Origin: Channallabes apus | Taxonomy: Eukaryota; Chordata; Actinopteri; Siluriformes; Clariidae | Reading direction: 5' to 3' | DNA: 64,000 nt | Assembly: GCA_030522415.1 (NCBI GenBank) | Contig: CM060131.1 | Location: forward strand, 3,758,501 to 3,822,500 | Shown here: positions 33,230 through 44,116 of the stretch, piece after piece | How positions within the stretch are numbered: position 1 is the first letter of the stretch | Layout of the letters: each line of letters opens with the position of its first letter | Position numbers and translations under genes: made by a program | Notes under the pieces: model-generated | What the model saw: the letters and a program-made list of their open reading frames with translations, nothing else | Database searches by the model: none | What the model was told of the DNA's origin: nothing

Positions 33230-34420
33230 TTTGATTTTGTATTGAGGAGGGAAGAGTTGAACAGTATTCCCATTTAAAACAAGTTTCAGTGGGGTTAAGG
33301 TCAAGAAAATGATTTCTCTGGCATCAGGCCCACCCTTTCAAAGTTTGTGCCTGATTAATTTTCGTCTGTCGTCCTGAAATATGCCTATGCCATCAGGGAG
33401 CAAGAAAAAATCCATTTATAGGATAACATGGTCATTTATTACATTTAATCAGTCAATTTACTTACTTTTATTGCCACGTAATGTTCCTGACCAACAGTAG
33501 CAACCCCAGATCATAACACTACCTTCAGAAGCTTACTTTCCTTGTATTGTACAGCACAATGCATGAAGAGCAGAGGTGGAAAGTAATGAATTACATTTAC
33601 TCGCATTACTGTAATTAATTTAAATTTTTTGTGTAAGTCTACTTTTTTAAATTGTTTTTAAAATCTGTCATTTTACTTTTACTTAAGTATGTTTTGTTTA
33701 AAGTATTGTACTTCACTACATTTTAAATCATATTCACCACTGAGTAAAAATTAAATGAAAGAAAATGAAAAATAATACAAATAATATAACGGGGAAAGAA
33801 AAAAATTGCACCCCGGAAACCACTGCACTGATTGATTGATGGGCGTGGAGAACAAACGAGCTAAATTCACAAGAACGATGGAGACGGACAAAACAGATGC
33901 CAGTGATGCAGACACAGCTGAAAGTTAAATGCCAACAAATTCTTATGAAGCAAACCCCTGGTCATATTTAAGCGACCACTTTGATTACAAGCACAACAAA
34001 GGGAACAGATTTATTATGCAAGGGTGTTCCATCATCCATCCCACCCCCGCTGTTAAAAAAAAAAAAGTAACTCGGTAACTTTTACTCTGAGTAAATTTTT
34101 AATGAGCTACTTTTTACTTTTACTTGAGTAGATTTTTATAAGGGCAACTTTACTTGTACTTCAGTAAAAGTTCACTATAGTAACAGTACTTTTACTTAAG
34201 TACAAAATTTTATTACTCTTTCCACCTCTGATGAAGAGTAACCACTGACTGATCAGACCACATGACCTTTTTCCATTTCTCAAATCTTCATGCTCCTTAG
34301 CAAATTGCCTTTTTTTGATTAGGCTCACTAATAAGTGGTTCACTTACACGTATAGCCACAAAGCTGAGCAATCCCAATCCTTTTTTTAATGCATTGTGCA
34401 TGAGGCCTCCAGGCAGGGAT
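33230..34420 (-). mobile_element. decayed Tc1-like element split by a hAT MITE
   Basis: Antisense traces of a Tc1-like transposase include TATGCCTATGCCATCAGGGA, AACCCCAGATCATAACACTA and ATCAGACCACATGACC, which are familiar from this family. Reading resumes across 33562/34239 once the hAT is removed. No full frame survives. Confidence 0.65.
33571..34230. mobile_element. hAT non-autonomous element, 660 bp
   Basis: The ends are CAGAGGTGGAAAGTAA and TTACTCTTTCCACCTCTG, with a perfect 8-bp duplication ATGAAGAG (33563-33570 and 34231-34238). The interior is rich in ACTTTTACTTAAGTA motifs and has no transposase. Confidence 0.93.
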
Positions 34421-34461
34421 GGACTGGAACAGTTTTAGACTTGGAAATCCCACACCAACCA

Positions 34462-34840
34462 TTCATTTCATCTTCTATACCACTTAATCCTGTGTTCAGG
34501 GTCGCGGGGGACCTGGAGCCTATCCCAGGAGACTTCGGGCACTAGGCGGGGTACACCCTGGACAGGGTGCCAATCCATCGCAGGGCACACACACATACAC
34601 ATACTCACACACCCAATCACACACTACGGGCAATTTGGGAACGCCAATTAGCCTAACCTGCATGTCTTTGGACTGTGGGAGGAAAGTAGTACCCGGAGTA
34701 CCCGGAGGAAACCCACCAAGCACGGGGAGAACATGCAAACTCCATGCACACAGAGACAGGAATCGAGCCTGGTCGGGGAATCGAACCCAGACCCTGGAGG
34801 TGCAAGGCGACAGTGCTAACCACTACACCACCGCGCCGCC
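34462..34840 (-). mobile_element. tRNA-headed SINE, full length
   Basis: Same family as 10240-10636, reversed. The tRNA-like head is at the right end (GGCGGCGCGGTGGTGTAGTG on the - strand). Confidence 0.9.
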
Positions 34841-34907
34841 CCTCCCAGACCATCCTATGCACTTAAATACATTTAGAAATCACAGCCTTAAAGTATATTG
34901 ACCACAC

Positions 34908-35090
34908 ACTATGTTGCCAAAATTATTTTCTCGTCTGCATTCACATGCATATGAACTTGAGTAATAGCTAATTCTTAATCCATAGGGTTTCATTTGATGT
35001 TGGCCCACAAAATAAATGCCAAAATTATTCACTCACATTTCCAAATCATTGAATTCAGGTATTCCAATCACTTCTATGGTTACAGTACAA
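34908..35090. mobile_element. two Tc1 end fragments
   Basis: 34915-34990 (ACTATGTTGCCAAAATTATT, TCTTAATCCATAGGGTTTCA) resembles an inverted right end. 35010-35085 (CCAAAATTATTCACTCACAT) resembles a left end of the same Tc1 type seen at 41477. Confidence 0.6.
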
Positions 35091-35265
35091 AGACATAAAG
35101 ATTAAAGTAATTGGTGTTCCCTAAATTGACAGTAGTGTGTGGTGTGTGTGTCTGTGTGTGTATGTGTCCTGTGATGGCTTGGCACCCTGTCCAGGTTTAC
35201 CCTGTCTCGTGCGCAAAGGTTCCAGGCCACGGTGAGGATAAACGATTTATAAGAGGAATGAATGA
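35091..35265 (+). mobile_element. SINE body fragment
   Basis: Only the distal part of the common SINE remains: AAAGACATAAAGATTA, then CTGTGATGGCTTGGCACCCT. The head is missing. Confidence 0.6.
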
Positions 35266-35299
35266 ATGCAAGTTAAGGGCATGTTCAAAGCAAGGATTA

Positions 35300-35611
35300 T
35301 AAAGACATAAAGAAATGGTTTGCCAAGGCTGATATAGACACGAGTTGGCAGACTTTGACACCTAAAAGACACTGAACATGTTTAGGATGAACTGAACACT
35401 GACTGGGTGTGAACACCTCGTCAATGCTCATGACTGAATAAGCACAATTCTAGTATAAAGACTCAAAATAATCTGATGTAAAGTTAACGATCATTCCTGG
35501 AGGAATGGAAGCTGTAAAAAACAGCATGGGGGTACCAACTCTACATTAATGTTTATAATTGGTGTGATGTTTGGGTGTCCACATACATTTGTGCATGTAG
35601 TATACATACAG
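35300..35611 (+). mobile_element. Tc1 right-part remnant
   Basis: Reads as the distal end of a Tc1 transposase region and terminus (GATGTTTGGGTGTCCACATA). Heavily decayed. Confidence 0.45.
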
Positions 35612-35621
35612 TACACAATAT

Positions 35622-36405
35622 TGTCAAGACCCTGGTCTGATCACTAAGATTTTCTTTTTTTTCTCCCTTCCTCTCTCCCCGTGTTTACATGTCTATTCAA
35701 GCACATGGCGTTTGTTTTGATCCTTCATGTGTCTGTGACATCACCACCATCCCTCCCACTTCCTCTTTATCACTCCATCAACATGATTTCACTCACCTGT
35801 TCCCCTTGCTTTCGTTGTAATCAATCGCCCTATTTATTTCCCTCTCGTCCGCTGTCCTGTGTCAGATCGTTGTCTCATGTCGCTAGCCATTTCGCCTGCG
35901 AGTTTCTTGTCCTGTCTGGTCCTGTATGTGTAGTTTATTTTGGCTCCAAGCTGGTATTCTTCTGTGTTTTTTTTCCCCCATTTTTCCCCCTCTCTCCAGT
36001 GGTTTTCTTTTGTCCTTTTGCATCCAGGCTGGGTCCTGTTTTTCTTTTTTTTTAGTTTGCACTGCAGTTTCCCGTCCCGAAGCCGGCCGGCTCTTGCTCT
36101 TCTTCGCGGCCGTGCAATTCAGCGCATTTCAGCCATATCGCCCCCTGCTGGCCGCCAAAGGAACTACAGCCTCGTCTCCTGGTCAAGGCCTTTTTCCTCT
36201 TCGGAGTGGTTTCTGTTTTTTCCGTTTTTTTGGCGCTCAAAGGTTTCGAGTTAAAAGGACAGCGCAGCTTGCTCCTGATTTTAGTCTTTTTTTAATTTTT
36301 TATTTTTTTTGTTTTGTTTGTTTATTCTGTCTGAACCCAGACATCTCTGCAATAAATAAAGTTTTGAGAGAGACCTGCACTTGTGTCCGTTCTGATTCCC
36401 TGACA
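35622..36405 (+). repeat. 5' LTR of chromovirus
   Basis: Starts TGTCAAGACCCTGG and ends ATTCCCTGACA. TATTTAT at 35831 lies 30 nt before the inferred RNA start at 35861. An AATAAATAAAG near 36351 is a likely polyadenylation signal. Confidence 0.95.
35831..35871 (+). promoter_or_regulatory. chromovirus promoter and self-primer
   Basis: TATTTATTT at 35831 is followed at 35861 by GTCAGATCGTT. Those 11 nt are exactly complementary to 36407-36417, so the RNA 5' end can pair there as its own primer. Confidence 0.75.
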
Positions 36406-36417
36406 GAACGATCTGAC
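36406..36417 (+). promoter_or_regulatory. self-complementary primer-binding site
   Basis: One G after the LTR comes AACGATCTGAC, the reverse complement of 35861-35871. No tRNA 3'-end-type site such as TGGTGCC or TGGCGCC is present. Tf1 also uses an 11-nt self-primer. Confidence 0.75.
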
Positions 36418-36421
36418 CATC

Positions 36422-37351
36422 ATGGACGCAGCAGGTCCAGACCCCATCAGATCGGCAGTATCCCACCAGGGGGTGCTCCTAGGCCAGCATGAGAGCCGGT
36501 TGACCAGCACCACGAGAGAGGTCGAGTTCCTCGCTAGCCAAGTGGCAGACCTCACTGCGCGCATCCAGGAGCTCCAGCAGGAAGGCGCCCAAGCAGGTTC
36601 TGCCCACCTTGCCGCACGTCACGATCAAGAACCCCGCTGCAAGAACCCACCTCCCTATGACGGGGACCCTAACTCCTGCCGTGCCTTCCTGACACAATGC
36701 TCTGTAGTGTTTGCCCTCCAGCCACGCACGTTCGCGGCAGAGGAGACAAAGGTGGCCTTCGTCCTGACTCTTCTTACGGGCAAAGCTCGTGAATGGGGTA
36801 CTTCTGTCTGGGAGTCCAGAGCCCCATGTTGTGACTCATTTAACGAGCTTCGACAGGAGATGTTGAGGCTTTTTGACCGGTCTGTCAGAGGGCAGGAGGC
36901 AGCGGACAAGCTCGCACGGCTCCGTCAGGCAGGTCGCTCAGTTACAGAGTTTGCCATTCAGTTCAAGACCTTAGCGGCCACCTGTGACTGGAATGAGGCA
37001 GCCTGTCGGGCCATGTTCCGGGCAGGCCTCGAGGAGGGGATCCAGGATGAACTGGCCACCCATGACCTGCCCCGCGACCTTGAAGACCTCATCGACCTGG
37101 CACTCCGCGTCGAGACTCGTCTCTGTCGTCGGCACCAGCGCCGGATGGCCCGTTCCTCTAGCAGGGTGGAGGGTTCTAACTCTCCCTTGGCGACCCTTGA
37201 CCTGTCAGAACCTGAACCCATGCAGCTGGGACGCCTCCATCTAACACCCCAAGAGAAACAGCTGCGTCTGATCAAAGGCCTGTGCCTCTATTGTGGCAAG
37301 CCAGGCCACTTTGCCGCAGCCTGCCCAGCAAAAGCCAAGGCTCACCAGTGA
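36422..37351 (+). CDS. gag: chromovirus Gag polyprotein
   Basis: The 309-residue capsid precursor starts 17 nt after the LTR. Residues ~20-60 form a likely coiled coil ([20 protein letters not shown]). The capsid region follows: [28 protein letters not shown] and [14 protein letters not shown]. This is the retrotransposon Gag family from which vertebrate PEG10/RTL genes were derived. A CCHC zinc knuckle [15 protein letters not shown] lies near the end at residues ~285-300 and should bind the RNA. The frame is intact and overlaps pol by 70 nt, with pol in the -1 frame. I see no classical X-XXY-YYZ slippery heptamer in the overlap, so how pol is expressed stays open. Confidence 0.93.
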   Translation: MDAAGPDPIRSAVSHQGVLLGQHESRLTSTTREVEFLASQVADLTARIQELQQEGAQAGSAHLAARHDQEPRCKNPPPYDGDPNSCRAFLTQCSVVFALQPRTFAAEETKVAFVLTLLTGKAREWGTSVWESRAPCCDSFNELRQEMLRLFDRSVRGQEAADKLARLRQAGRSVTEFAIQFKTLAATCDWNEAACRAMFRAGLEEGIQDELATHDLPRDLEDLIDLALRVETRLCRRHQRRMARSSSRVEGSNSPLATLDLSEPEPMQLGRLHLTPQEKQLRLIKGLCLYCGKPGHFAAACPAKAKAHQ

Positions 37352-40300
37352 AGCGGGGGATCCTGGTGAGCGCTATTCCTTTTTCACAATCCCCCTCCTC
37401 TCGCACACTTTTATCTGTTTTAGTTCAGTATGGGGAGACTTCACAGTCGTGCTCGGCCTTGGTAGATTCAGGGGCAGAGGGTAATTTTATGGACAGCTCG
37501 ATTGCTGCACGTTTGGGTATTCCGGCTATCCCCTTACCTGAGCCTATCCCTGCCCGGTCCCTAAATGGGACCTTAATTACTACAGTCTCTCACCAGACCC
37601 CCAAGGTTAGCCTAGTGGTCTCAGGCAATCACCGTGAGGAGACCACGTTGTACCTTCTAGATTCTCCTAGTGCTCCTATAGTGTTGGGGCACCCCTGGTT
37701 GGTACAACATGGCCCTCACGTTGATTGGTCTGGAAATTCGGTCCTGTCTTGGAGCCAAAATTGTCTTGCTTCTTGTCTTGGTCCTGCCCCTTTTTCTGGT
37801 TCTGTTTGTCCTGTGTTGCAGGTGGAGGTTGCTGATCTGTCTGGGGTCCCGGCGGAGTACCACGACCTGCGGCTGGTGTTCAGCAAGTCCCGGGCCATGT
37901 CCTTGCCTCCTCATCGCCCTTATGACTGCGCCATTGAGCTCCTTCCAGGCACTTCTCCGCCCAAGGGTCACTTGTATTCCCTTTCAGGTCCAGAAAGAGA
38001 GGCCATGGACACATACATTAACGAGTCACTCAAAGCCGGCCTCATCCGTCCCTCCTCCTCTCCTGCGGGTGCGGGGTTCTTCTTTGTCAAGAAGAGAGAT
38101 GGTTCCCTGCGTCCCTGTATTGATTATCGCGGGTTGAATGACATTACCATTAAGAACAGGTACCCCCTCCCTCTTATGTCTTCAGCTTTCGAACTTTTGC
38201 AGGGAGCCAAGGTCTTCACCAAGCTTGACCTGCGCAACGCCTACCACCTTATCCGTATTCGGGAGGGAGATGAGTGGAAGACAGCTTTCAACACACCCAC
38301 GGGACACTTTGAATACCGGGTCCTTCCGTTTGGTCTGACCAATGCTCCTGCTGTCTTCCAGGCCCTGGTCAATGATGTGCTGAGAGACATGGTAAATCAA
38401 TTTGTCTTTGTGTACCTAGATGATATCCTGATATTCTCTCCTTCTTTGCAGGTACACACTCAGCATGTCCGCCAGGTGTTGCAACGGCTTTTGGAAAACC
38501 AACTATTCGTGAAAGCGGAGAAGTGCGTCTTCCACGCAAGGTCGGTTTCGTTCTTGGGGTTCGTGATTTCGGCGGGTGAGATCAGAGCCGACCCTGCTAA
38601 GATAAGGGCGGTAGCCGAGTGGCCAACTCCTGATTCTCGGAAGGCTCTGCAGCGGTTCCTGGGGTTCGCCAACTTTTATCGGCGTTTCATCCGGAACTTC
38701 AGTCAGATGGCTGCACCCTTAACAGCGCTCACCTCTCCCAAGGTACCGTTTAAATGGAGTAATGAGGCCCAGGAGGCCTTTGATAAATTAAAGTCCCGGT
38801 TTGTCTCTGCTCCTGTCTTGTCTACTCCAGATCCTGAACAACAGTTTATTGTTGAGGTGGACGCTTCAGATGTCGGAGTTGGTGCGGTCTTGTCACAACG
38901 CTCTCTTCAGGATGGGAAAGTGCATCCGTGCGCCTTCTTCTCCCACCGCCTGAACCCCACTGAGCGGAATTACGACATAGGTAATCGGGAGTTGTTGGCA
39001 GTCAAACTGGCTTTGGGTGAGTGGCGTCACTGGCTGGAGGGTGCGGTCCAACCATTCATGGTCTGGACCGACCACAAGAATTTAGAATATGTTAATTCGG
39101 CCAGGAGATTAAATTCCAGACAGGCCCGCTGGTCCCTTTTCTTTAGCCGCTTCAACTTTACACTCTCTTACAGGCCTGGGTCTAAGAACACCAAACCGGA
39201 CTCCCTTTCTCGCCTGTTTGAGACCCCTGAGAAGGAGGCCTCTATAGACACCATCCTGCCCAAGGGCGTGGTGGTGGCCAGACTCTCATGGGATGTCGAG
39301 AGGGAGGTTCAGGAGGCCCTACATAAGTGCCGTGTACCCAGAGGGGTTCCAGCGGGCAAGCTGTATGTCCCTTTGAGACTGCGCTCCAAAGTCATCCAGT
39401 GGTGTCACTCATCCAGACTGGTTTGTCACCCTGGAGTTCGGAGATCGCTGGCCTCCATCCGTCAGCGATTTTGGTGGCCCTCCTTGACCAAGGATGTCAG
39501 GCAGTTCGTGGCAGCTTGCTCAGTTTGCGCCCAGAATAAGAGTTCACCTTCGCCTCCCGTTGGTCTGCTTCGCCCATTACCCATCCCCGCCCGCCCGTGG
39601 TCACATCTAGCTCTTGATTTTGTCACTGGCCTCCCCGAGTCGAGGGGCAACACCGTCATTCTCACGGTGGTGGACCGCTTCTCCAAAGCAGCCCACTTCA
39701 TCCCCCTTCCCAAGCTCCCCTCTGCCAAAGAGACTGCTCAGGTGGTGGTTGACCAAGTATTCCGGATTCACGGTCTTCCGGTAGACGTGGTCTCTGATAG
39801 GGGCCCACAATTCGTCTCTCGGTTTTGGAAGGAATTTTGCAGACAGATCGGGGCCTCGACGAGTCTGTCATCTGGATTCCATCCCCAGACCAATGGGCAG
39901 TCTGAGCGGGCTAACCAGGATTTGGAACGTGCTCTCCGCTGCCTGGCATCCCACAATCCGACCTCCTGGTGTCAACAGCTGTCGTGGGTAGAGTATGCCC
40001 ACAATACCCTACCGGTTTCAGCCACAGGTATGTCACCATTTCAGTGTTCTGTTGGCTATCAACCCCCTCTGTTCCCTTCACAGGAACCCGAAGCGGCAGT
40101 CCCGTCTGCCTTGGCTTTTGTTCAACGTTGCCGGCGCACCTGGAGAAAGGCTAAGGAGGTCTTGGCCCGGACTAGTAGACGGACCAAAGCCGCGGCTGAT
40201 CGCCACCGGACTCCTGCCCCTAACTATGTTTGTGGTCAAAGAGTATGGCTTTCTACCAAGGACTTGCCTCTCAGGGTAGCCTCACGCAAGTTGGCCCCCA

Positions 40301-40668
40301 AGTTCGTCGGTCCATACCGGATCACAAAGGTCTTGAACCCGGTGGCGATTCGGCTCAAGCTCCCTCCCACGCTTGGTCGGGTACACCCAGTATTTCATGT
40401 TTCTAGGGTCAAACCTGTGTATTCCTCCCCTCTTGCCCCTTCTGCTCCGACCCCCCCTCCCCCCCGTCTAGTGGATGGCTCCCCAGTATACACTGTTAGG
40501 AGGTTGCTGGACGTCCGTCGCAGAGGTCGGGGTTTTCAGTACCTAGTGGACTGGGAGGGCTATGGCCCAGAGGAGAGGAGTTGGATTCCGGCCCGGGATG
40601 TTCTGGATCGGGCGCTGGTTGAGGACCTCCGTCGACGACGAGGTGAGCCCCTCCCTGGGGGCGCCTAG
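37282..40668 (+). CDS. pol: chromovirus Pol: protease, RT, RNase H, integrase, chromodomain
   Basis: Open for 1128 codons in the -1 frame relative to gag; the ATG lies within the overlap and may not be the true start. Domains in order: aspartic protease with [11 protein letters not shown] (Asp62), reverse transcriptase with [13 protein letters not shown] and YLDDILIF (Asp380-381), RNase H with [15 protein letters not shown] (~525), and integrase with an HHCC zinc finger ending ACSVCAQNK (~740-755). The integrase catalytic core has [12 protein letters not shown] (~778) and [17 protein letters not shown] (~836). A C-terminal chromodomain follows ([20 protein letters not shown] plus [12 protein letters not shown], ~1066-1110). 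All catalytic residues I can check are present. Length is normal for a sushi-type chromovirus. Confidence 0.95.
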   Translation: MPLLWQARPLCRSLPSKSQGSPVKRGILVSAIPFSQSPSSRTLLSVLVQYGETSQSCSALVDSGAEGNFMDSSIAARLGIPAIPLPEPIPARSLNGTLITTVSHQTPKVSLVVSGNHREETTLYLLDSPSAPIVLGHPWLVQHGPHVDWSGNSVLSWSQNCLASCLGPAPFSGSVCPVLQVEVADLSGVPAEYHDLRLVFSKSRAMSLPPHRPYDCAIELLPGTSPPKGHLYSLSGPEREAMDTYINESLKAGLIRPSSSPAGAGFFFVKKRDGSLRPCIDYRGLNDITIKNRYPLPLMSSAFELLQGAKVFTKLDLRNAYHLIRIREGDEWKTAFNTPTGHFEYRVLPFGLTNAPAVFQALVNDVLRDMVNQFVFVYLDDILIFSPSLQVHTQHVRQVLQRLLENQLFVKAEKCVFHARSVSFLGFVISAGEIRADPAKIRAVAEWPTPDSRKALQRFLGFANFYRRFIRNFSQMAAPLTALTSPKVPFKWSNEAQEAFDKLKSRFVSAPVLSTPDPEQQFIVEVDASDVGVGAVLSQRSLQDGKVHPCAFFSHRLNPTERNYDIGNRELLAVKLALGEWRHWLEGAVQPFMVWTDHKNLEYVNSARRLNSRQARWSLFFSRFNFTLSYRPGSKNTKPDSLSRLFETPEKEASIDTILPKGVVVARLSWDVEREVQEALHKCRVPRGVPAGKLYVPLRLRSKVIQWCHSSRLVCHPGVRRSLASIRQRFWWPSLTKDVRQFVAACSVCAQNKSSPSPPVGLLRPLPIPARPWSHLALDFVTGLPESRGNTVILTVVDRFSKAAHFIPLPKLPSAKETAQVVVDQVFRIHGLPVDVVSDRGPQFVSRFWKEFCRQIGASTSLSSGFHPQTNGQSERANQDLERALRCLASHNPTSWCQQLSWVEYAHNTLPVSATGMSPFQCSVGYQPPLFPSQEPEAAVPSALAFVQRCRRTWRKAKEVLARTSRRTKAAADRHRTPAPNYVCGQRVWLSTKDLPLRVASRKLAPKFVGPYRITKVLNPVAIRLKLPPTLGRVHPVFHVSRVKPVYSSPLAPSAPTPPPPRLVDGSPVYTVRRLLDVRRRGRGFQYLVDWEGYGPEERSWIPARDVLDRALVEDLRRRRGEPLPGGA

Positions 40669-40673
40669 TGGCG

Positions 40674-40692
40674 CCCATCGGGGGGGGGGTAC
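40674..40692 (+). promoter_or_regulatory. polypurine tract of chromovirus
   Basis: A run of ten Gs then TAC directly before the 3' LTR marks the plus-strand primer. Element A has the similar CTTGGGGTGGGATAC at the same place. Confidence 0.85.
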
Positions 40693-41476
40693 TGTCAAGA
40701 CCCTGGTCTGATCACTAAGATTTTCTTTTTTTTCTCCCTTCCTCTCTCCCCGTGTTTACATGTCTATTCAAGCACATGGCGTTTGTTTTGATCCTTCATG
40801 TGTCTGTGACATCACCACCATCCCTCCCACTTCCTCTTTATCACTCCATCAACATGATTTCACTCACCTGTTCCCCTTGCTTTCGTTGTAATCAATCGCC
40901 CTATTTATTTCCCTCTCGTCCGCTGTCCTGTGTCAGATCGTTGTCTCATGTCGCTAGCCATTTCGCCTGCGAGTTTCTTGTCCTGTCTGGTCCTGTATGT
41001 GTAGTTTATTTTGGCTCCAAGCTGGTATTCTTCTGTGTTTTTTTTCCCCCATTTTTCCCCCTCTCTCCAGTGGTTTTCTTTTGTCCTTTTGCATCCAGGC
41101 TGGGTCCTGTTTTTCTTTTTTTTTAGTTTGCACTGCAGTTTCCCGTCCCGAAGCCGGCCGGCTCTTGCTCTTCTTCGCGGCCGTGCAATTCAGCGCATTT
41201 CAGCCATATCGCCCCCTGCTGGCCGCCAAAGGAACTACAGCCTCGTCTCCTGGTCAAGGCCTTTTTCCTCTTCGGAGTGGTTTCTGTTTTTTCCGTTTTT
41301 TTGGCGCTCAAAGGTTTCGAGTTAAAAGGACAGCGCAGCTTGCTCCTGATTTTAGTCTTTTTTTAATTTTTTATTTTTTTTGTTTTGTTTGTTTATTCTG
41401 TCTGAACCCAGACATCTCTGCAATAAATAAAGTTTTGAGAGAGACCTGCACTTGTGTCCGTTCTGATTCCCTGACA
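40693..41476 (+). repeat. 3' LTR of chromovirus
   Basis: Matches the 5' LTR throughout as far as can be compared by eye, including length. Preceded by the polypurine tract GGGGGGGGGGTAC. Confidence 0.95.
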
Positions 41477-42030
41477 AATATTGCCAAAAGTATTCACTCA
41501 CCCATTCAAATCATTGAATTCAAGTGTTCTATTCACTTCCATGGTTACAGGTGTATAACATCAAGCACCTAGGCATGCAGACCGCTACTACAGACATGTG
41601 AAAGAATGGGTCGCTCTCTGGAGCTCAGTGAATTCCAGCATGGTACTGTAATAGGATGCCACCTGTGCTATAAGTCTAGTCCTGAAATTTCCTTCCACAG
41701 TCAACTGTTAGTGATATTATAACAAAGAAGCAACTTGGAAAGACAGCAACTCATCATGGGGATTATGGGGGGATTATGATGGGGGGTTGTTTTTTTAGGA
41801 GTTGGGCTCGGCACCTTCGTTCCAGTTAAAGGCTTCTGCATACTAGACATTTTGGACAATTACATGCTCCCAACATTGTGGGTGTGGACGGACCCTTCCT
41901 GTTCCAACGTGACTGCGTACCAGTGCACAAAGCAAGGTCCATAAAGATATAGATGAGTGGGTTTGGTGTGTAAGAACTTGACTGGCCTGCACAGAGTCCT
42001 GACCTCAACCCGATAGAATGGAGATATATA
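41477..42030 (+). pseudogene. decayed Tc1 element, host of the chromovirus insertion
   Basis: Starts TATTGCCAAAAGTATTCACT, the terminus of a Tc1-type element, whose first bases lie at 35612-35621. Later GAAAGAATGGGTCGCTCTCT, GGGGGATTATGATGGGGGG, TTCCTGTTCCAACGTGACTG (second catalytic Asp) and CCTGACCTCAACCCGATAGA (third) remain. About half of the central ORF is gone and the right end is not seen. Confidence 0.82.
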
Positions 42031-43095
42031 ATTTACTTAGATGAATAATTTATCTTCTAAATAAATATAAATAATATTTTTTTTATTAATATGTATATAT
42101 ATGAATTAGATACCCAACTTAGAAAAACAATAAAGTTCATTCAATATGTTAAAACTAATCATTTCCTTCTACCTGTTTCCACCTTTATTTTTTTTTTAAA
42201 GGAAAAAATTAAACCTCACAAATGGGTAGACAAAATGTTCTGAAATGTAAAAATTAGAACATTAATGGCTAAATCATTTTTAAAATATTTTTTTTTAAAA
42301 ATCAGACTTTATTACTCATTTTTGTTCATGTCTGCACTATAGCGCCTGTATCCTGCTTCCTTCCTACCTATATAAAATAATGTGATTTTTTTATCTGCTT
42401 AAATACTTATGTAACTTATTAAATTATATTCATGTCTTTTAGCATTTTACATTAAGTGATAGTACGGGTGCTACATCTAATATTTGCTAGCAATTCAATA
42501 TTTGCAAAAAAATAACTACAATAATTTACGGATGAAACAGATGAGACCTGCACTTGAAGCCCACCCAAGGGACATTTTTACAACATTTCACAGCTTCTTC
42601 TTAAAATGCTTACTGTTTTGTATGCCCTTCCCCTTCCTGCTCCACCTGGCTGCTTTCTCTCCATCCTAGCAGGTCTGTTTAAACACTTTGCAAATAGAGG
42701 CGCTGTGCAAACATAGAGTAACAAAGGCAGTCAAGACTAACAGATAAAGATTAATTTTGTTATTATTTTTTAATTATTAATTGAATGCCAATTTCAGAAA
42801 TCATCAATTCAGTACATTGGGTGGGCAATAATATAAAAAATATATTAATTATTAAAAAAAACAACAACACCACCACACAGCTGGCTGGCAGCAGGCCCAA
42901 TCAGTTGCCAAGTCACCGGGAATCCTCCTGATGGCCAGTCCAAATTTCATCCACAATCCTCATTTCATTCTCACTGGAAATTAACATTTCATTCATCCGT
43001 ACATCATCTTTCTTTTCTCTCTCAATATTCTCTCGTGCTTGAGTTGAAGGCCTCTTCATTCCCCACAGAACGGCAAAAGTCGCTTACAGTACATC
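42031..43095. other. AT-rich; one 48-codon ORF of unclear meaning
   Basis: Mostly AT-rich with no recognised feature. On the - strand 43059-42913 is open for 48 very hydrophilic codons starting MKRPSTQARENIEREKKDD. It lacks a convincing acceptor and is not called as a gene. Confidence 0.4.
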
Positions 43096-43219
43096 ATCCC
43101 CTTTCTTTTGATTCATACACATTCCATACAAACTTAAATAATTCTTCTGATTGTGTAAAGCTGTTTTGAGACAATGTCAATTGGTAAAAGTGCTATACAA
43201 ATAAAATAGAATTGAATTT
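43096..43219 (+). mobile_element. LINE 3'-end fragment (L2/Rex1-like)
   Basis: ATTCATACACATTCCATACA, then GTGTAAAGCTGTTTTGAGAC and GTGCTATACAAATAAAATAG, the terminal 120 bp of the family at 25225-25589. Confidence 0.8.
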
Positions 43220-43424
43220 TCTTTCTAAATTTCTGAGGTTTCCTCAGGACTCCTATTGATGTCTACGTGCAGCTCTCAAGGAGCTGCGGCTTATAAATCC
43301 TTAAGAGAATGTGCTAAGTCTATAGTCTATAGTCCAGAGTAGTACTTTTTTGAAAGTTAGGCCATTATGTAGTTTGTGCCTGGTTTTTTGGGAAGGACAC
43401 AGGTTCCAAACCAATTACTGGAAT

Positions 43425-43731
43425 ACTCACTCACCATCTACACCGCTTTATACCATGTACAGGGTCGTGGGCGGTCTGGAGTCTTTCCCAGGAGACTTAG
43501 GGAATGAGGTGAGTACACATCATCATCTCATTCACACACTACAGTATGAGCAATTTGGGAATGTCAGTTAGCCTAATCTGCATGTTTTAGGACTGTGGGA
43601 GGAATACGCAATGGAAACCCACCAAGCAAGGGGAGAACATGCAAACTCCATGCACACAGACCCGAGGTGAGAACCGAACCCGGACCCTGAAGGTGCAAGG
43701 TGGCAGTGCGAGCCACTAAGGCACAGTGCAG
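43425..43731 (-). mobile_element. diverged tRNA-headed SINE
   Basis: Same family as 10240-10636 but older: ACCGCTTTATACCATGTACA at the left, GGTGCAAGGTGGCAGTGCGA at the right. Confidence 0.8.
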
Positions 43732-44116
43732 AGTAATGAAATACTGAATGATCAAATGTACTGATTGTATTACTTTTTCTTGTACAAAGGTCCCCTTAGA
43801 TCAATCACAGTACTTTCCATGCGGGCACTCATGGGGCTTACAGAGTTTTCTAAGACTCCACAAAGTGATGTTCTCCTTCATTCTGTGTCAATGGTCTATA
43901 GAGAAATCTGTTCAAAGGAGTACTCACTCCTTTACATCTTGACTTTGCATTGTACCAAAATCTGGGGAATAATATAAACCATTTCAAACCAATAGAACTG
44001 TCTCAGAATGCCCCCACTTCTTAAATACAGCTGCTTCTGTTGACTCCAGTATGTTTTGTACAACAACAATTCATCTCATTGGCAGGAGTGTCAACCATTT
44101 GGGGGTCACGAATGGG
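43732..44116. other. non-coding, nothing recognised
   Basis: No exon or repeat is supported. Confidence 0.4.

Larger units (their letters stand above)
35622..41476 (+). mobile_element. intact Ty3/gypsy chromovirus (sushi/Tf1-like)
   Basis: Two 784-bp LTRs (35622-36405 and 40693-41476) appear identical by eye, with TGT...ACA ends and a perfect 5-bp duplication AATAT (35617-35621 and 41477-41481). The interior has open gag and pol frames, the latter ending in a chromodomain, which in this clade guides integration by reading histone marks. A polypurine tract of ten Gs lies just before the 3' LTR. Identical LTRs and open frames suggest recent insertion. No envelope gene is present. It landed 8-10 bp inside the left terminus of a Tc1 element. 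Confidence 0.95.

Noticed and set aside
35681..36492. ORFs of 104-191 codons in both LTRs of the chromovirus
   Set aside because: They lie in the non-coding LTR, rich in T runs, and are present identically in both LTRs; nothing suggests an env-like or accessory protein.
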